DNA of 47,280 nt from Borrelia puertoricensis (GCF_023035875.1 NZ_CP075399.1:1-47280); one strand, 5' to 3'. Shown: positions 35,146 through 44,232, counted from the first letter of the stretch. Translations and numbers: made by a program. Notes: generated from the sequence alone by a model not told the origin.

Positions 35146-36189
35146 ATGAAAAGAATTACTTTATGTGCGTTATTAATGACTTTATTTTTACTTCTTAGTT
35201 GTGGCAGTGGTAGTGCTAGTGCTGAGGATCCTAAAACCACATTCTTAAACTCTATTGCTAATTTAGGTAAAGGGTTCTTAGATATTTTTACTTCTCTTTC
35301 TGATATGATTACTGGGGCTTTGGGTATTAAGGCTGATACTAAAAAGAGCGATATAGGGAAATACTTTTCTGATATTGAAAAAACTATGACATCTGTTAAA
35401 GAGAAGTTACAAGATGAAGTTGAAAAAAATGGGAATTACGTAAAGCTTAAATCGGTTGTTGAGCACTTTATCACTAACACATTAGACAAGATCGCTGAAG
35501 GGGCTAGAGAAGCTGCTAAAGGGGCTGAAGGTAATGACCCAATTGCTAATGTTGCTGATCAAAATGCAGGTGCTGCTGGTGAAGAAGCTTCGGTTAAGTC
35601 TCTTAGTGAAGGAATTGGAAAGATTATAGGTGTAGTGCTTAGAGACAAAGGTAATCCTGAGGCTGGGACTGATAAAAAATCCGATGGTCTTACCGTAAGA
35701 ACCGCTGCTGCTGGAGATGGTGAAGCAGGTAAATTATTTGCTGCTAATGCTGGCACTGCTGAGAATGCAAAGAAATCAGCGGCTGATGTAGCTAAGGCTG
35801 TTGGGGCTGTAACTGGTGCTGACATCTTACAAGCTATGATTAAGAATGATGGTGTTGCTGCTAAGTTAGCTAAGGGTAATGATGGTAATGCTGGAGCTGC
35901 TCCTAAAGATGGAACTATAGCAGGTGCTGTAGCTTTAAGGTCTGTGGCTAAGGGTGGTAAATTTGCTGGTCCTAGTGATAATGCTAATGCTGATGCGAAG
36001 AAAACAGTAGAGGATGCGGCTTTAAGCGCAGTAACTAAGGCATTGGGTACTTTAACTATAGCAATAAGAAATACTGTTGATAGTGGTTTAAAGACAATTA
36101 GTGAAGCACTAGCAGCAGTTAAACAAGAAGATAAATCTGTAGATTCTACTACACCTGTAGAAGCAGCAACTGGTGGACAGCAACAGTAA
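35146..36189 (+). CDS. vlp: Variable large protein, 'NSIANLGKGFLDIFT' subfamily, intact
   Basis: A 347-residue lipoprotein with full leader ([19 protein letters not shown], Cys19) and AAGGAGG in place; the frame is open further upstream but the shared leader defines this ATG. Mature start GSGSASAEDPKTTFLN; subfamily core DMITGALGIKADTKKSDIGK; then a hypervariable Ala/Gly/Asp-rich centre, and the conserved end [25 protein letters not shown] and TIAIRNTVDSGLKTI, ending in GGQQQ. It is one of three intact leader-bearing vsp/vlp copies after the first vsp. Surface antigen subject to antigenic switching. Confidence 0.93.
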   Translation: MKRITLCALLMTLFLLLSCGSGSASAEDPKTTFLNSIANLGKGFLDIFTSLSDMITGALGIKADTKKSDIGKYFSDIEKTMTSVKEKLQDEVEKNGNYVKLKSVVEHFITNTLDKIAEGAREAAKGAEGNDPIANVADQNAGAAGEEASVKSLSEGIGKIIGVVLRDKGNPEAGTDKKSDGLTVRTAAAGDGEAGKLFAANAGTAENAKKSAADVAKAVGAVTGADILQAMIKNDGVAAKLAKGNDGNAGAAPKDGTIAGAVALRSVAKGGKFAGPSDNANADAKKTVEDAALSAVTKALGTLTIAIRNTVDSGLKTISEALAAVKQEDKSVDSTTPVEAATGGQQQ

Positions 36190-36227
36190 AGAATTAATAA
36201 CAAATACATAACTAAATAAAGTCATTT

Positions 36228-36268
36228 GAGGAAAACTTTTCTCTCTTCATGAGATTCGTTTTCCTTTT
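36228..36268 (+). terminator. vlp downstream hairpin element, copy 3
   Basis: GAGGAAAAC (36228-36236) with GTTTTCC (36258-36264), then TTTT; only ~45 bases before the next vsp start. Confidence 0.75.
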
Positions 36269-36311
36269 AGTTGTATCTTGCCTTCCTGAGGTAAAAATGA
36301 AGCACGTAATA

Positions 36312-36943
36312 ATGAAAAGAATTACTTTGTGTGCGTTATTAATGACTTTATTTTTACTTATTTCTTGTAATACTTCAGGGTCTGCTACTAAAGATGGGCA
36401 GGCTGCTAAATCTGATGGCACTCTTATTGATTTAAAATCAGCAAGTTCGAAAATAAAATCAGCGAATGATCTTGCAGTAAGTATTAAGGAAATAGAGGGA
36501 TTAGTTAAGTCCATTGATGAGCTTGCTAAGGGTATTGGAAAGAAGGTTAAAAATACTGGAGAACTTGAAGATAATGCAACACATAAGGATAAGAATAGTG
36601 CGGTAGTTGCAGGAGCATATAGTATAATGTTACATATAAGCACTAAATTGACAGCATTGAAGTCAAAATTTGATTATGATGAACTGAAGGCCAAAATTGG
36701 TGCTGCTGAAAATTTAAGTACAGCATTTTTAGAAAAAGTAAAAAGGACAATGATCTTTGTAAAGATGACGCTACTGCAGAGCATACACAACAAACCATAC
36801 TTAAAAATCATGGAACTAAAACTAAAGGAGCACAAGAGATTGATGATTTAAACACAGCAATTACTGATTTATCAAAGGCCGCTAAAGAGATTGTAGAATC
36901 TGCAATTAATGAGCTTACAAGTCCTGTTAAATCCTCTAACTAA
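36312..36943 (+). pseudogene. vsp: vsp with single-base frameshift and damaged ribosome binding site
   Basis: Signal [19 protein letters not shown], then NTSGSATKDGQAAKSDGT and [18 protein letters not shown]. The frame is lost at the A run 36740-36744. One extra A restores KKDNDLCKDDATAEHTQ and continues through LNTAITDLSKAAKEIVES to KSSN and TAA at 36943; as read the protein ends at 36851. The leader block reads ATGAAGCACGTAATA instead of the usual AAGGAGGCACGTGATA, so both translation start and frame are impaired, consistent with a long-silent copy. Confidence 0.86.
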
Positions 36944-37015
36944 AGATATATTATTATTATAAGATTAGTTTTTAATTAATAGTAATTTTCTTATAAAATA
37001 AAGTCTATAAATAAT

Positions 37016-37047
37016 AAGCTAAGAGTTTGCTTCTCTTAGCTTTTTTT
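37016..37047 (+). terminator. vsp-type terminator, copy 3
   Basis: AAGCTAAGAG...CTCTTAGCTT stem with a T run after the second frameshifted vsp. Confidence 0.85.
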
Positions 37048-37184
37048 GTTATTTTATTTCTTTCTTTATTTCCTTTACTACTTTGTTATACTTCTTATGA
37101 TACCTTTGATTACTTTTGTCTTTTAGACTTATATTTATATCTTGTTTTTATCTTGTTTTATCATTTAATGATAATTTAGATTGC

Positions 37185-38228
37185 TTATTTTTACTTCTTA
37201 GTTGTGGCAGTGGTACTACTAAGATGGAGGATCCTAAAGCCACATTTTTAACTTCTATTGCTAATTTGGGTAAAGGGTTCTTAGATGTTTTTACTTCCCT
37301 TTCTGATATGATTACTGGAGCTTTGGGTATTAAGGCTGAGACTAAGAAATCTGATATTGGTAAGTATTTTACTTCTATTGAAAAAACTATGACATCTGTT
37401 AAAAAGAAATTAAACATTGTAGTGGCAGAGAATGGTAACTATCCAAAATTAAAAGAAGTTGTTGATACTTTTATTACAGGCACATTAGACAAGATCGCTG
37501 AAGGAGCTAAGACAGCTGCTACTGGGGCTGCAGGTAATGCTATTAGTGAGGTTGTCAAATCTAATGCTGCTGGTGATGGTCCTGATGCAGAAAGTGTAAA
37601 GAACCTTGTTAAAGGGATTAAACAAATTGTTGATTTGGTAATAAAAGAAGGTAATGGACAAGCAGATAAAACTACCCCAGCTGATGATGATAAAAAGAAT
37701 ATTGGTAAGTTATTTGGAGCTGAAACTGCCGATGATAAGGGTGCTGAAGAGAAACATGTAGCGGCTGCTAGTGCATCAATAGGGGCGGTAACTGGGGCTG
37801 ACATATTACAAGCTATTGCTGCTGCTAATGCTGATGCTACGAAGGGTGGTAAAGTTAAGGAAGTGAAAGATGCAGCAGGTTTGGCTTTAGCTAAGGGTAC
37901 TTCTACTGCTAATGATGATCAACTTACTACTGCAGAATCCAAAAAAGATGCAGTGATTGCAGCAGGAATAGCATTAAGAGCTATGGCTAAAGATGGTAAA
38001 TTTATTGTTAAGGATACTGCTGAAAAGAAGACTGAAGCTGAGTCTGCTAAAGGAGTTGCTGCTAGTGCTGTAGGCAAAGCATTAAGTACTCTTATTATTG
38101 CTATTAGGAATACTGTTGATACTGGTTTAAAGTCAATTAGTGATGCTCTAGCAGCTGTTAAACAAGGAGATAAGTCTGCAGATTTTACTACACCTGCAGA
38201 AGCAGCAACTACTGGACAACAACAATAA
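37185..38228 (+). CDS. vlp: Silent vlp cassette, 'NSIANLGKGFLDVFT' subfamily, leaderless
   Basis: Homology to full genes begins at LFLLLSC (37185) and continues [38 protein letters not shown], then a variable centre, [29 protein letters not shown] and IAIRNTVDTGLKSI, to TTGQQQ and TAA. The open frame extends to a TTG at 37116, but that stretch is unrelated A/T-rich DNA. The ~45 bases before LFLLLSC nearly match those before the cassette at 30951, so the truncation point arose once and was copied, or marks a favoured recombination joint. Confidence 0.86.
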   Translation, partial: LFLLLSCGSGTTKMEDPKATFLTSIANLGKGFLDVFTSLSDMITGALGIKAETKKSDIGKYFTSIEKTMTSVKKKLNIVVAENGNYPKLKEVVDTFITGTLDKIAEGAKTAATGAAGNAISEVVKSNAAGDGPDAESVKNLVKGIKQIVDLVIKEGNGQADKTTPADDDKKNIGKLFGAETADDKGAEEKHVAAASASIGAVTGADILQAIAAANADATKGGKVKEVKDAAGLALAKGTSTANDDQLTTAESKKDAVIAAGIALRAMAKDGKFIVKDTAEKKTEAESAKGVAASAVGKALSTLIIAIRNTVDTGLKSISDALAAVKQGDKSADFTTPAEAATTGQQQ

Positions 38229-38267
38229 AGGATTAATAACAATATACATAACTAAATAAAGTCATTT

Positions 38268-38306
38268 GAGGAAAACTTTTATCTTTGTGAGAATTGTTTT
38301 CCTTTT
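38268..38306 (+). terminator. vlp downstream hairpin element, copy 4
   Basis: GAGGAAAAC (38268-38276) with GTTTTCCTTTT (38296-38306). The loop differs from copies 1-3 (ATCTTTGTGAGAATT type). Confidence 0.75.
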
Positions 38307-38350
38307 GTTTGTATTTTTGCCCTTGTGATGTAATAAGGAGGCACGTGATA

Positions 38351-39409
38351 ATGAAAAGAATTACTTTATGTGCGTTATTTTTGACTTTATTTTTACTTCT
38401 CAGTTGTGGTAGTGGCAGTACTAGTGCTGAGGATCCTAAAATCACATTCTTAAACTCTATTGCTAATTTGGGTAAAGGGTTCTTAGATGTTTTTACTTCT
38501 CTTTCTGATATGGTTACTGGGGCTTTTGGCATTAATGCTGAGACTAAGAAATCTGACATTGGTAACTATTTCACTTCTATTGAAACAACTATGACATCTG
38601 TTAAAAAGAAGTTACAAGATCAAGTTGCTAAGAATGGGAATTACTCAAAACTTAAAACAGTTGTTGATACCTTTATCACTAACACATTAGACAAGATCGC
38701 AGCAGGAGCAAAGGAAGCTGCTAAAGGGGCTACTGGTGATGTTATTGGTAATGCTACTGCAACTGGACATGGGGCTACTCCTGCTAGTAAGGATTCAGTT
38801 GTTTCTCTTGTTAAAGGGATTAAGACTATTGTTGAAGTGGTTCTAAAAAAGGATGAGGGGGATGCAGGAGCTAATAAAACAGGGGATGATAAAAAGGACG
38901 TTGGTAATCTTTTTATTAATGATGCTGGTAAAGATGGTTCAAAAGAAGAAAATATTGCAAAGGCATCAGCTAGCATTGGAGCTGTAACTGGTGCTGATAT
39001 TTTACAAGCTATTGCTAACTCTAAAGAAGATCCTCAAGTTGATAATGCTAATGGAATTGAAAAAGCCAAAGATGCAGCTGAGATCGCTATTGTTCCTGCT
39101 GTTAACAAGACGGAAATTAAAGAAGATTCAGCAAAGAAAGACGCTGTTATTGCTGCAGGTATTGCACTGAGAGCTATGGCTAAGGATGGTAAATTTGCTG
39201 CTAAGAATGAAGAGAAATCTGCCAATGCAGTCAATGGAATAGCAGCTAATGCTGTTGGTAAGACTTTAAGGACTCTAATAATAGCAATAAGAAATACTGT
39301 TGATAGTGGTTTAAAGACAATTAGTGATGCTCTTGCTACAGTTACACAAGAAGATAAATCTTTAGATTCTACTACACCTGCAGACTCAGCAACCGGTAGC
39401 CAGCAATAA
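38351..39409 (+). CDS. vlp: Variable large protein, 'NSIANLGKGFLDVFT' subfamily, intact
   Basis: 352 residues with full leader ([19 protein letters not shown]) and AAGGAGG nine bases before the ATG. Mature start GSGSTSAEDPKITFLNSI, core DMVTGAFGINAETKKSDIGN, centre with GNATATGHGATPASKDSVVS, end [36 protein letters not shown] and TIALRNTVDSG-like helix, then ATGSQQ. Much of it is nearly the same as the leaderless cassette at 40327, especially the centre and the 3' half, which suggests recent gene conversion between them. Confidence 0.93.
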   Translation: MKRITLCALFLTLFLLLSCGSGSTSAEDPKITFLNSIANLGKGFLDVFTSLSDMVTGAFGINAETKKSDIGNYFTSIETTMTSVKKKLQDQVAKNGNYSKLKTVVDTFITNTLDKIAAGAKEAAKGATGDVIGNATATGHGATPASKDSVVSLVKGIKTIVEVVLKKDEGDAGANKTGDDKKDVGNLFINDAGKDGSKEENIAKASASIGAVTGADILQAIANSKEDPQVDNANGIEKAKDAAEIAIVPAVNKTEIKEDSAKKDAVIAAGIALRAMAKDGKFAAKNEEKSANAVNGIAANAVGKTLRTLIIAIRNTVDSGLKTISDALATVTQEDKSLDSTTPADSATGSQQ

Positions 39410-39450
39410 TAAATAATTATTAAAATATACATAACTAAATAAAGTCATTT

Positions 39451-39489
39451 GAGGAAAACTTTTATCTTTGTGAGAATTGTTTTCCTTTT
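39451..39489 (+). terminator. vlp downstream hairpin element, copy 5
   Basis: GAGGAAAAC (39451-39459) with GTTTTCCTTTT (39479-39489). The ~95 bases from here to the next start match copy 4 closely, an adjacent duplication. Confidence 0.75.
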
Positions 39490-39533
39490 GTTTGTATTTT
39501 TGCCCTTGTGATGTAATAAGGAGGCACGTGATA

Positions 39534-40169
39534 ATGAAAAGAATTACTTTATGTGCGTTATTAATGACTTTATTTTTACTCTTATCTTGTAATAATTCAG
39601 GAAAAAATCTTAAAGATGATGAAGTGGCTAAATCTGATGGTTCTGTTATTGACCTAGCTAAAATAACTAAGAACATTACAGATTCTGTTGCTTTTGCTAA
39701 AGATGTTAAAGAAGTTCATTCTTTAGTTAAGTCTATTGATGACCTTGCTAAAGCTATTGGAGCGAAAATTAAAGATTCTTATGAGCTTGATACTACCAAT
39801 TCTGGTCATAATGGAGCGTTACTTGCTGGGGTGTTTCAAGTAATATTGACTGTAGAAACCAAGTTGAAATCATTAAAGCAGTCAGCTAAACTCCCTGAGT
39901 CACTTAAGGCAAAGGTTACTGCTGCTGAGCAATCAAGTAAAAAATTCTTAGACAAATTGAAAGGTGAGAATGCAGCTCTTGGTAAAGAAGATGCTTCTGA
40001 TGCTGATGCAAAAAAAGCTATAGATAAAAATGATAATACTGGAGGTAAAGGTAAGGAAGAGCTCGGTGAACTAAACACAGCAATTGATGCATTGTTAACA
40101 GCTGCAGACGCTGCAGTAACAGCTTCAATTAATGAGCTTACAACTTCTTCTAAACCCGCTAACACCTAA
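39534..40169 (+). CDS. vsp: Variable small protein (Vsp), intact
   Basis: A 211-residue Vsp with intact leader block (AAGGAGG, CACGTG, ATG) and signal [19 protein letters not shown]. Mature part [37 protein letters not shown], an insert KGENAALGKEDASDADAKKA before the last helix, and ELTTSSKPANT at the end. It is one of two undamaged vsp genes here. Compared with the frameshifted copies it shows what the segment after their indels should encode (KGENAALGK aligns with KDKNADLGK). Confidence 0.92.
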   Translation: MKRITLCALLMTLFLLLSCNNSGKNLKDDEVAKSDGSVIDLAKITKNITDSVAFAKDVKEVHSLVKSIDDLAKAIGAKIKDSYELDTTNSGHNGALLAGVFQVILTVETKLKSLKQSAKLPESLKAKVTAAEQSSKKFLDKLKGENAALGKEDASDADAKKAIDKNDNTGGKGKEELGELNTAIDALLTAADAAVTASINELTTSSKPANT

Positions 40170-40253
40170 GGGATAAACAAGTTAATTAACTATTATAATG
40201 ATTACTTTTTAATCAATCGTTATTTTCTTATAAAATAAAGTCTATAAATAATA

Positions 40254-40285
40254 AGCTAGGAGTTTGCTTCTCTTAGCTTTTTTTG
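40254..40285 (+). terminator. vsp-type terminator, copy 4
   Basis: AAGCTAGGAG with CTCTTAGCTT; one G.T pair replaces A.T seen in the other copies. T run follows. Confidence 0.8.
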
Positions 40286-40326
40286 TTCCTTTATTCTCTA
40301 TTTACTTCTTTTACTTCTTTATTATA

Positions 40327-41337
40327 CTTCTTAGTTGTGGCAGTGGTACTACTAGTGCTGAGGATCCTAAAACCACATTCTTAAACTCTATTGCTAATTT
40401 AGGTAAAGGGTTCTTAGATGTTTTTACTTCTCTTTCTGATATGATTACTGGGGCTTTTGGTATTAAGGCTGAGACTAAGAAATCTGATATTGGTAACTAT
40501 TTCACTTCTATTGAAAAAGCTATGAACACAGTTAAAGAGAAATTACAAGATCAAGTTGAAAAGAATGGTAACTATCTAAAGATAAAGGAAGTTGTTGATA
40601 ACTTTATCACTAACACATTAGACAAGATCGCTGATGGGGCTAAGACTGCTGCTACTGGGGCTACTGGTAACGATGCTATTGGTAATGCTACTTCGGCTGG
40701 ACATGGGGCTACTCCTGCTGACAAAGACTCTGTTATCTCCTTAGTTAAAGGAATTAAAACTATTGTTGATTTGGTTTTAAAAGATAAGGGTGATGCAGGT
40801 GCTACTAAAACAGGAGAGGATGATAAAAAGGATGTTGGTAATCTATTTGCTGATGCGAATGGTAAAGATGATGCTAAAGAAGAAAATATTGCAAAGGCAT
40901 CAGCTAGTATTGGTTCAGTGACCGGGGCTGACATTTTGCAAGCTATTGCTAAATCCACAGAAAATCCTACTGCAAATAGTACTGATGGAATTGAAAAAGC
41001 TACAGATGCTGCTGAGATTGCTATTGCTCCGGCTGTTAACGGCAAAAAAGAAATTAAAGATGCTGCAAAGAAAGACGCTGTTATTGCTGCTGGTATTGCA
41101 CTTCGGGCAATGGCTAAAGATGGTAAGTTTGCTGCTAAGAATGAAGCAAAATCTGCTCATGCAGTTAATGGGGCAACTGCTAGTGCTGTTGGTAAGACTT
41201 TAAGTACTCTAATAATAGCAATAAGAAATACTGTTGATAGTGGTTTAAAGACAATTAGTGATGCTCTTGCTACAGTTACACAAGAAGATAAATCTGTAGA
41301 TTCTACTACACCCGCAGAAACAGCAATTGGTAGGTAA
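40327..41337 (+). CDS. vlp: Silent vlp cassette, 'NSIANLGKGFLDVFT' subfamily, leaderless
   Basis: Homology starts at the four codons LLSC and continues GSGTTSAEDPKTTFLNSI, DMITGAFGIKAETKKSDIGN and a centre GNATSAGHGATPADKDSVIS that parallels the gene at 38351, to [36 protein letters not shown] and ETAIGR. It is slightly shorter at the C-terminus, ending TAA after GR instead of the usual Gln run. The frame upstream runs to a TTG at 40264 in unrelated sequence. It has no leader block, so it is a donor only. Confidence 0.86.
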   Translation, partial: LLSCGSGTTSAEDPKTTFLNSIANLGKGFLDVFTSLSDMITGAFGIKAETKKSDIGNYFTSIEKAMNTVKEKLQDQVEKNGNYLKIKEVVDNFITNTLDKIADGAKTAATGATGNDAIGNATSAGHGATPADKDSVISLVKGIKTIVDLVLKDKGDAGATKTGEDDKKDVGNLFADANGKDDAKEENIAKASASIGSVTGADILQAIAKSTENPTANSTDGIEKATDAAEIAIAPAVNGKKEIKDAAKKDAVIAAGIALRAMAKDGKFAAKNEAKSAHAVNGATASAVGKTLSTLIIAIRNTVDSGLKTISDALATVTQEDKSVDSTTPAETAIGR

Positions 41338-41384
41338 TAATAAATAATTATCAATAAAACATACATAACTAAATAAAGTCATTT

Positions 41385-41423
41385 GAGGAAAACTCTTCTT
41401 TTTATAAGAATTGTTTTCCTTTT
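41385..41423 (+). terminator. vlp downstream hairpin element, copy 6
   Basis: GAGGAAAAC (41385-41393) with GTTTTCCTTTT (41413-41423). Confidence 0.75.
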
Positions 41424-41466
41424 ATTTATATCTTGACTTCCTGAGGTAATAAGGAGGCACGTGATA

Positions 41467-42522
41467 ATGAAAAGAATTACTTTATGTGCGTTATTTTTGA
41501 CTTTATTTTTACTTCTTGGCTGTGGCAGTGGTACTACTAAGATGGAAGATCCTCAGAGTAGGTTCTTAAAGTCTGTGATTAGTTTAGGTAATGATTTCTT
41601 AAATGTTTTTACTTCCCTTTCTGATATGGTTGGAGGGGTTTTAGGTTTTAATACTACTACTAAAAAATCTGATGTTGGGAACTATTTTAAGACTATGCAT
41701 GATACTCTTTCATCTACTAAGACATCTCTTGAGAAAATTGTTGCTGACATGAAATCTGATAATAATCCTAATGCAGAGGCTACTGATACCGCTGTAAAAT
41801 CTCTAATTACTAATACTCTTGATCAAATAATCCAGGGTGCTAAGACTGCTAGTGAGGCTATTGGTACTGATAGTAATGACCTGCTTGGTAATGTTGCTGC
41901 TCAGAATAACGGTGGTGCTGCTGGTAGTGAAGTCGATAAACTAGTAAAGGGTATTAAATCAATTGTAGATGTGGTACTTGGTGAAAAAAAAGGAAATTCC
42001 GATGCTGGGGATGATAAAAAGGCTAGTGATGGTTCTACTGCAAGAACCGCTGCTGCTGGGGATGGTGAATCAGGTAAATTATTTGCTACTGGTGCGGGAG
42101 CTGTTGGTGATGTTAACAATTCAAAAAAGGTTGCAGCTGATGCTGCTAAAGCTGTTGGGGCTGTAACTGGCGCTGACATTTTACAAGCTATGATTAAGGA
42201 TGATGGTGATGCTGTTAAATTAGCTACTTCTCAGAATGCTGGAGCTGCCCCTAAAGATGCTACTATTGCAGGAGGTATAGCACTGCGAGCGATGGCTAAG
42301 AATGGTAAATTTGCTGGTCCTAGTGCTGCTGCTGATGATGCTGTTACTGCAGTTAAAGGTGCAGCAATAAGTGCAGTTACTAAAGCATTAGATACTTTAA
42401 CAATAGCAATAAGAAATACTATTGACTCAGGCCTTAAAACTATTAAAGATGCTATGAATATTAATCCTACTGATACTACTTTAACTAATGATAATCAGGC
42501 TTCTGAAGCTAAGAAAAACTAG
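41467..42522 (+). CDS. vlp: Variable large protein, '[16 protein letters not shown]' subfamily, intact
   Basis: 351 residues with full leader; the lipobox reads LFLLLGCG with Gly before Cys, still acceptable. Mature start [19 protein letters not shown], core [40 protein letters not shown], centre [20 protein letters not shown], end [47 protein letters not shown], with a divergent tail [12 protein letters not shown]. It is the intact counterpart of the broken cassette at 33980. [10 protein letters not shown] also heads the cassette at 37185, which belongs to another subfamily, so the N-terminal segment appears to have been exchanged. Confidence 0.93.
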   Translation: MKRITLCALFLTLFLLLGCGSGTTKMEDPQSRFLKSVISLGNDFLNVFTSLSDMVGGVLGFNTTTKKSDVGNYFKTMHDTLSSTKTSLEKIVADMKSDNNPNAEATDTAVKSLITNTLDQIIQGAKTASEAIGTDSNDLLGNVAAQNNGGAAGSEVDKLVKGIKSIVDVVLGEKKGNSDAGDDKKASDGSTARTAAAGDGESGKLFATGAGAVGDVNNSKKVAADAAKAVGAVTGADILQAMIKDDGDAVKLATSQNAGAAPKDATIAGGIALRAMAKNGKFAGPSAAADDAVTAVKGAAISAVTKALDTLTIAIRNTIDSGLKTIKDAMNINPTDTTLTNDNQASEAKKN

Positions 42523-42564
42523 TTAGAATTTAATAACAATATACATAACTAAATAAAGTCATTT

Positions 42565-42603
42565 GAGGAAAACTTTTCTTTTCATAAGAATTGTTTTCCT
42601 TTT
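42565..42603 (+). terminator. vlp downstream hairpin element, copy 7
   Basis: GAGGAAAAC (42565-42573) with GTTTTCCTTTT (42593-42603). Confidence 0.75.
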
Positions 42604-42646
42604 GTGTTTATATAGTCTTTCTGAGGTAAAAAGGAGGCACGTGATA

Positions 42647-43715
42647 ATGAAAAGAATTACTTTATGTGCGTTATTTTTGACTTTATTTTTACTTCTTAGT
42701 TGTGGCAGTGGACAACAGTCGGTTGATTCGGCTAATGGTGGCGGGGCAGCTACAGGAGGGAGCAGTTTAAGTTCTGTTCTCATGGATGTAGGTAGAAGTG
42801 CTAAGAATGCTTTTTATGCATTTTTAGAGCTACTTTCTGGTACATTAGGTTTTACTGCTAAATCAACTACAAAGAAAGAGGATGTAGGAGGGTATTTTAA
42901 CAGCTTAGGTGCTAAGCTTGGAGACGCATCAACAGAATTAGAAAAGATAGCAAAAAAGTCAGAGACAGAGCTTGATAAAGGTGAGCTAAACAAGATAATT
43001 AGAAGTGCAGTTGATTCTGCTAAGTCTATTTTAAACACATTAAAAACTCATTTGGACTCTTTAAAAGATATCGGTGATGCTAAACCAGTAGGTGAGGCTG
43101 CAAGTAATGCTCAAGGCACAGCACCAACTGATGTTGAATTAAAGAAAGTATATAATGCATTGAAAGGAATTGTAGAAGAAGCAGGTAAGGTAGGTGTTCC
43201 AAAGCCAGAAGCTGGAAATGTAGCAGTAAAAGTAGGTAATGCAGATAATAAAGATGGAGTAAAAGTCTTAGCTGCAGGTGCTAATGCAGGAGCAGCTGTG
43301 GGAGATAAAGCCGCAGCAATAGTAGCAGCAGTTAGTGGTGAAGAAATATTAGCTTCAATAGTTAAGTCACAAGAAAGTGATGCTGATGCAGCACTAGCAG
43401 TTGATGCAACTGCACAGACAAGTGCACTAAAGTTTGCAAGAGGAGGAAGTGATACAGGTCAGTTAGCAAAAGATGTAGCTAAAGCAGCAGCTGTAGCAGG
43501 AGGTATAGCATTACGTTCTTTAGTTAAGGATGGTAAATTAGCTGCGAATAATAATGATGATGACAAAGTAGTACAAGCAGTAGGAGTAAGTGCAGTAAAT
43601 AAGTTATTGGTATCAATAGAGGATATAATTAAGAAGGCAGTAAAAGAATGTTCTTGAGAAAGCAAAAGAAAAAATAGATAAAGCTAGATCCCCAAAACCA
43701 GCAGCTCAGCAGTAA
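42647..43715 (+). pseudogene. vlp: vlp, 'LMDVGRSA' subfamily, with leader and a late frameshift
   Basis: Full leader ([19 protein letters not shown]), then GSGQQSVDSANGGGAATGG and SSVLMDVGRSAKNAFYAFLE. The frame holds for ~337 residues to SIEDIIKKAVKECS and then stops at 43657. One A too many in the run 43642-43645 causes this. With three A the frame continues VKNVLEKAKEKIDKARSPKP and AAQQ to TAA at 43715, exactly as in the related cassette at 30951. Only the last ~20 residues are affected, so a truncated lipoprotein might still be made. Alanine codons are GCA-rich as in its sibling. Confidence 0.88.
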
Positions 43716-43751
43716 AATAGATAGTTAGATTCATTACTTAAAATTAAGATT

Positions 43752-43783
43752 AGAAGGCAAACTTATCTCTAAGTCTGCCTTCT
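43752..43783 (+). terminator. Hairpin typical of the 'LMDVGRSA' vlp subfamily, copy 2
   Basis: AGAAGGCA (43752-43759) pairs with TGCCTTCT (43776-43783), as after the sibling cassette ending at 31994. Confidence 0.55.
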
Positions 43784-43799
43784 ATATTAGTTGTAATGA

Positions 43800-44120
43800 A
43801 ATTAAAAAGTTGAATAGTTCGGTAGTAATGCAGAGAATCTTCAAACCGTATTTTAACCTCTTATAGTTAATTTAGTTTATTTGTTCCTGTAGCAATCTTG
43901 TTTAATGTTAAGAAAGGTTAAGATAAATCTGTTTATGCAGCTAATGGTGTTGTTATTAGTGCTAATTCTAAGACATTTAATCTATCGCAAGAACTGTTTT
44001 TAGTGCTTGTAAAGTAATTTCAACAGTATTTTTAATAGCAATTAGAAGATATACTAAACGATTAAATAATAAAATAAATCTTGAAATGCTATTACACCTG
44101 CAATTTTAACAGTTAACATA
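43800..44120 (+). pseudogene. Heavily decayed vlp relic
   Basis: Short stretches still resemble a vlp 3' half. Around 44026-44060, LIAIRRYTKRLNNKI parallels the conserved LIIAIRNTVDSGLKTI, and the vlp-type downstream hairpin follows at the expected distance. Stops in all frames. Borders approximate. Confidence 0.5.
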
Positions 44121-44126
44121 AATAAC

Positions 44127-44232
44127 TAGTACAAAATAAATATATAACTAAATAAAGTCATTTGAGGAAAACTATTCTTTTTATAAGATTCGTTTTCCTC
44201 AAATGACTTTATTTATATAGATATTTGTACTA
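44127..44232. repeat. Long inverted repeat: two vlp downstream elements head to head
   Basis: The left half is the usual vlp downstream element (AAATAAAGTCATTTGAGG...). The right half is its exact reverse complement: 24 bp pair perfectly (44149-44172 with 44192-44215), and an outer TAGTACAAA pairs 44127-44135 with 44224-44232. Other copies pair only over about 9 bp. It ends the antigen array. The following 44233-44665 has no gene that I can see and is T/G-rich. Confidence 0.8.

Noticed and set aside
37116..37184. Hydrophobic N-terminal extension of the leaderless vlp as a replacement signal peptide
   Set aside because: It starts with TTG without a ribosome binding site, and similar A/T-rich DNA codes for hydrophobic residues by chance. 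The true homology starts at LFLLLSC.
30154..43715. The array as the active expression site
   Set aside because: It is not next to a telomere, several members lack starts, and no strong promoter is evident. An archive is the better reading, though the first vsp has a weak promoter-like match.
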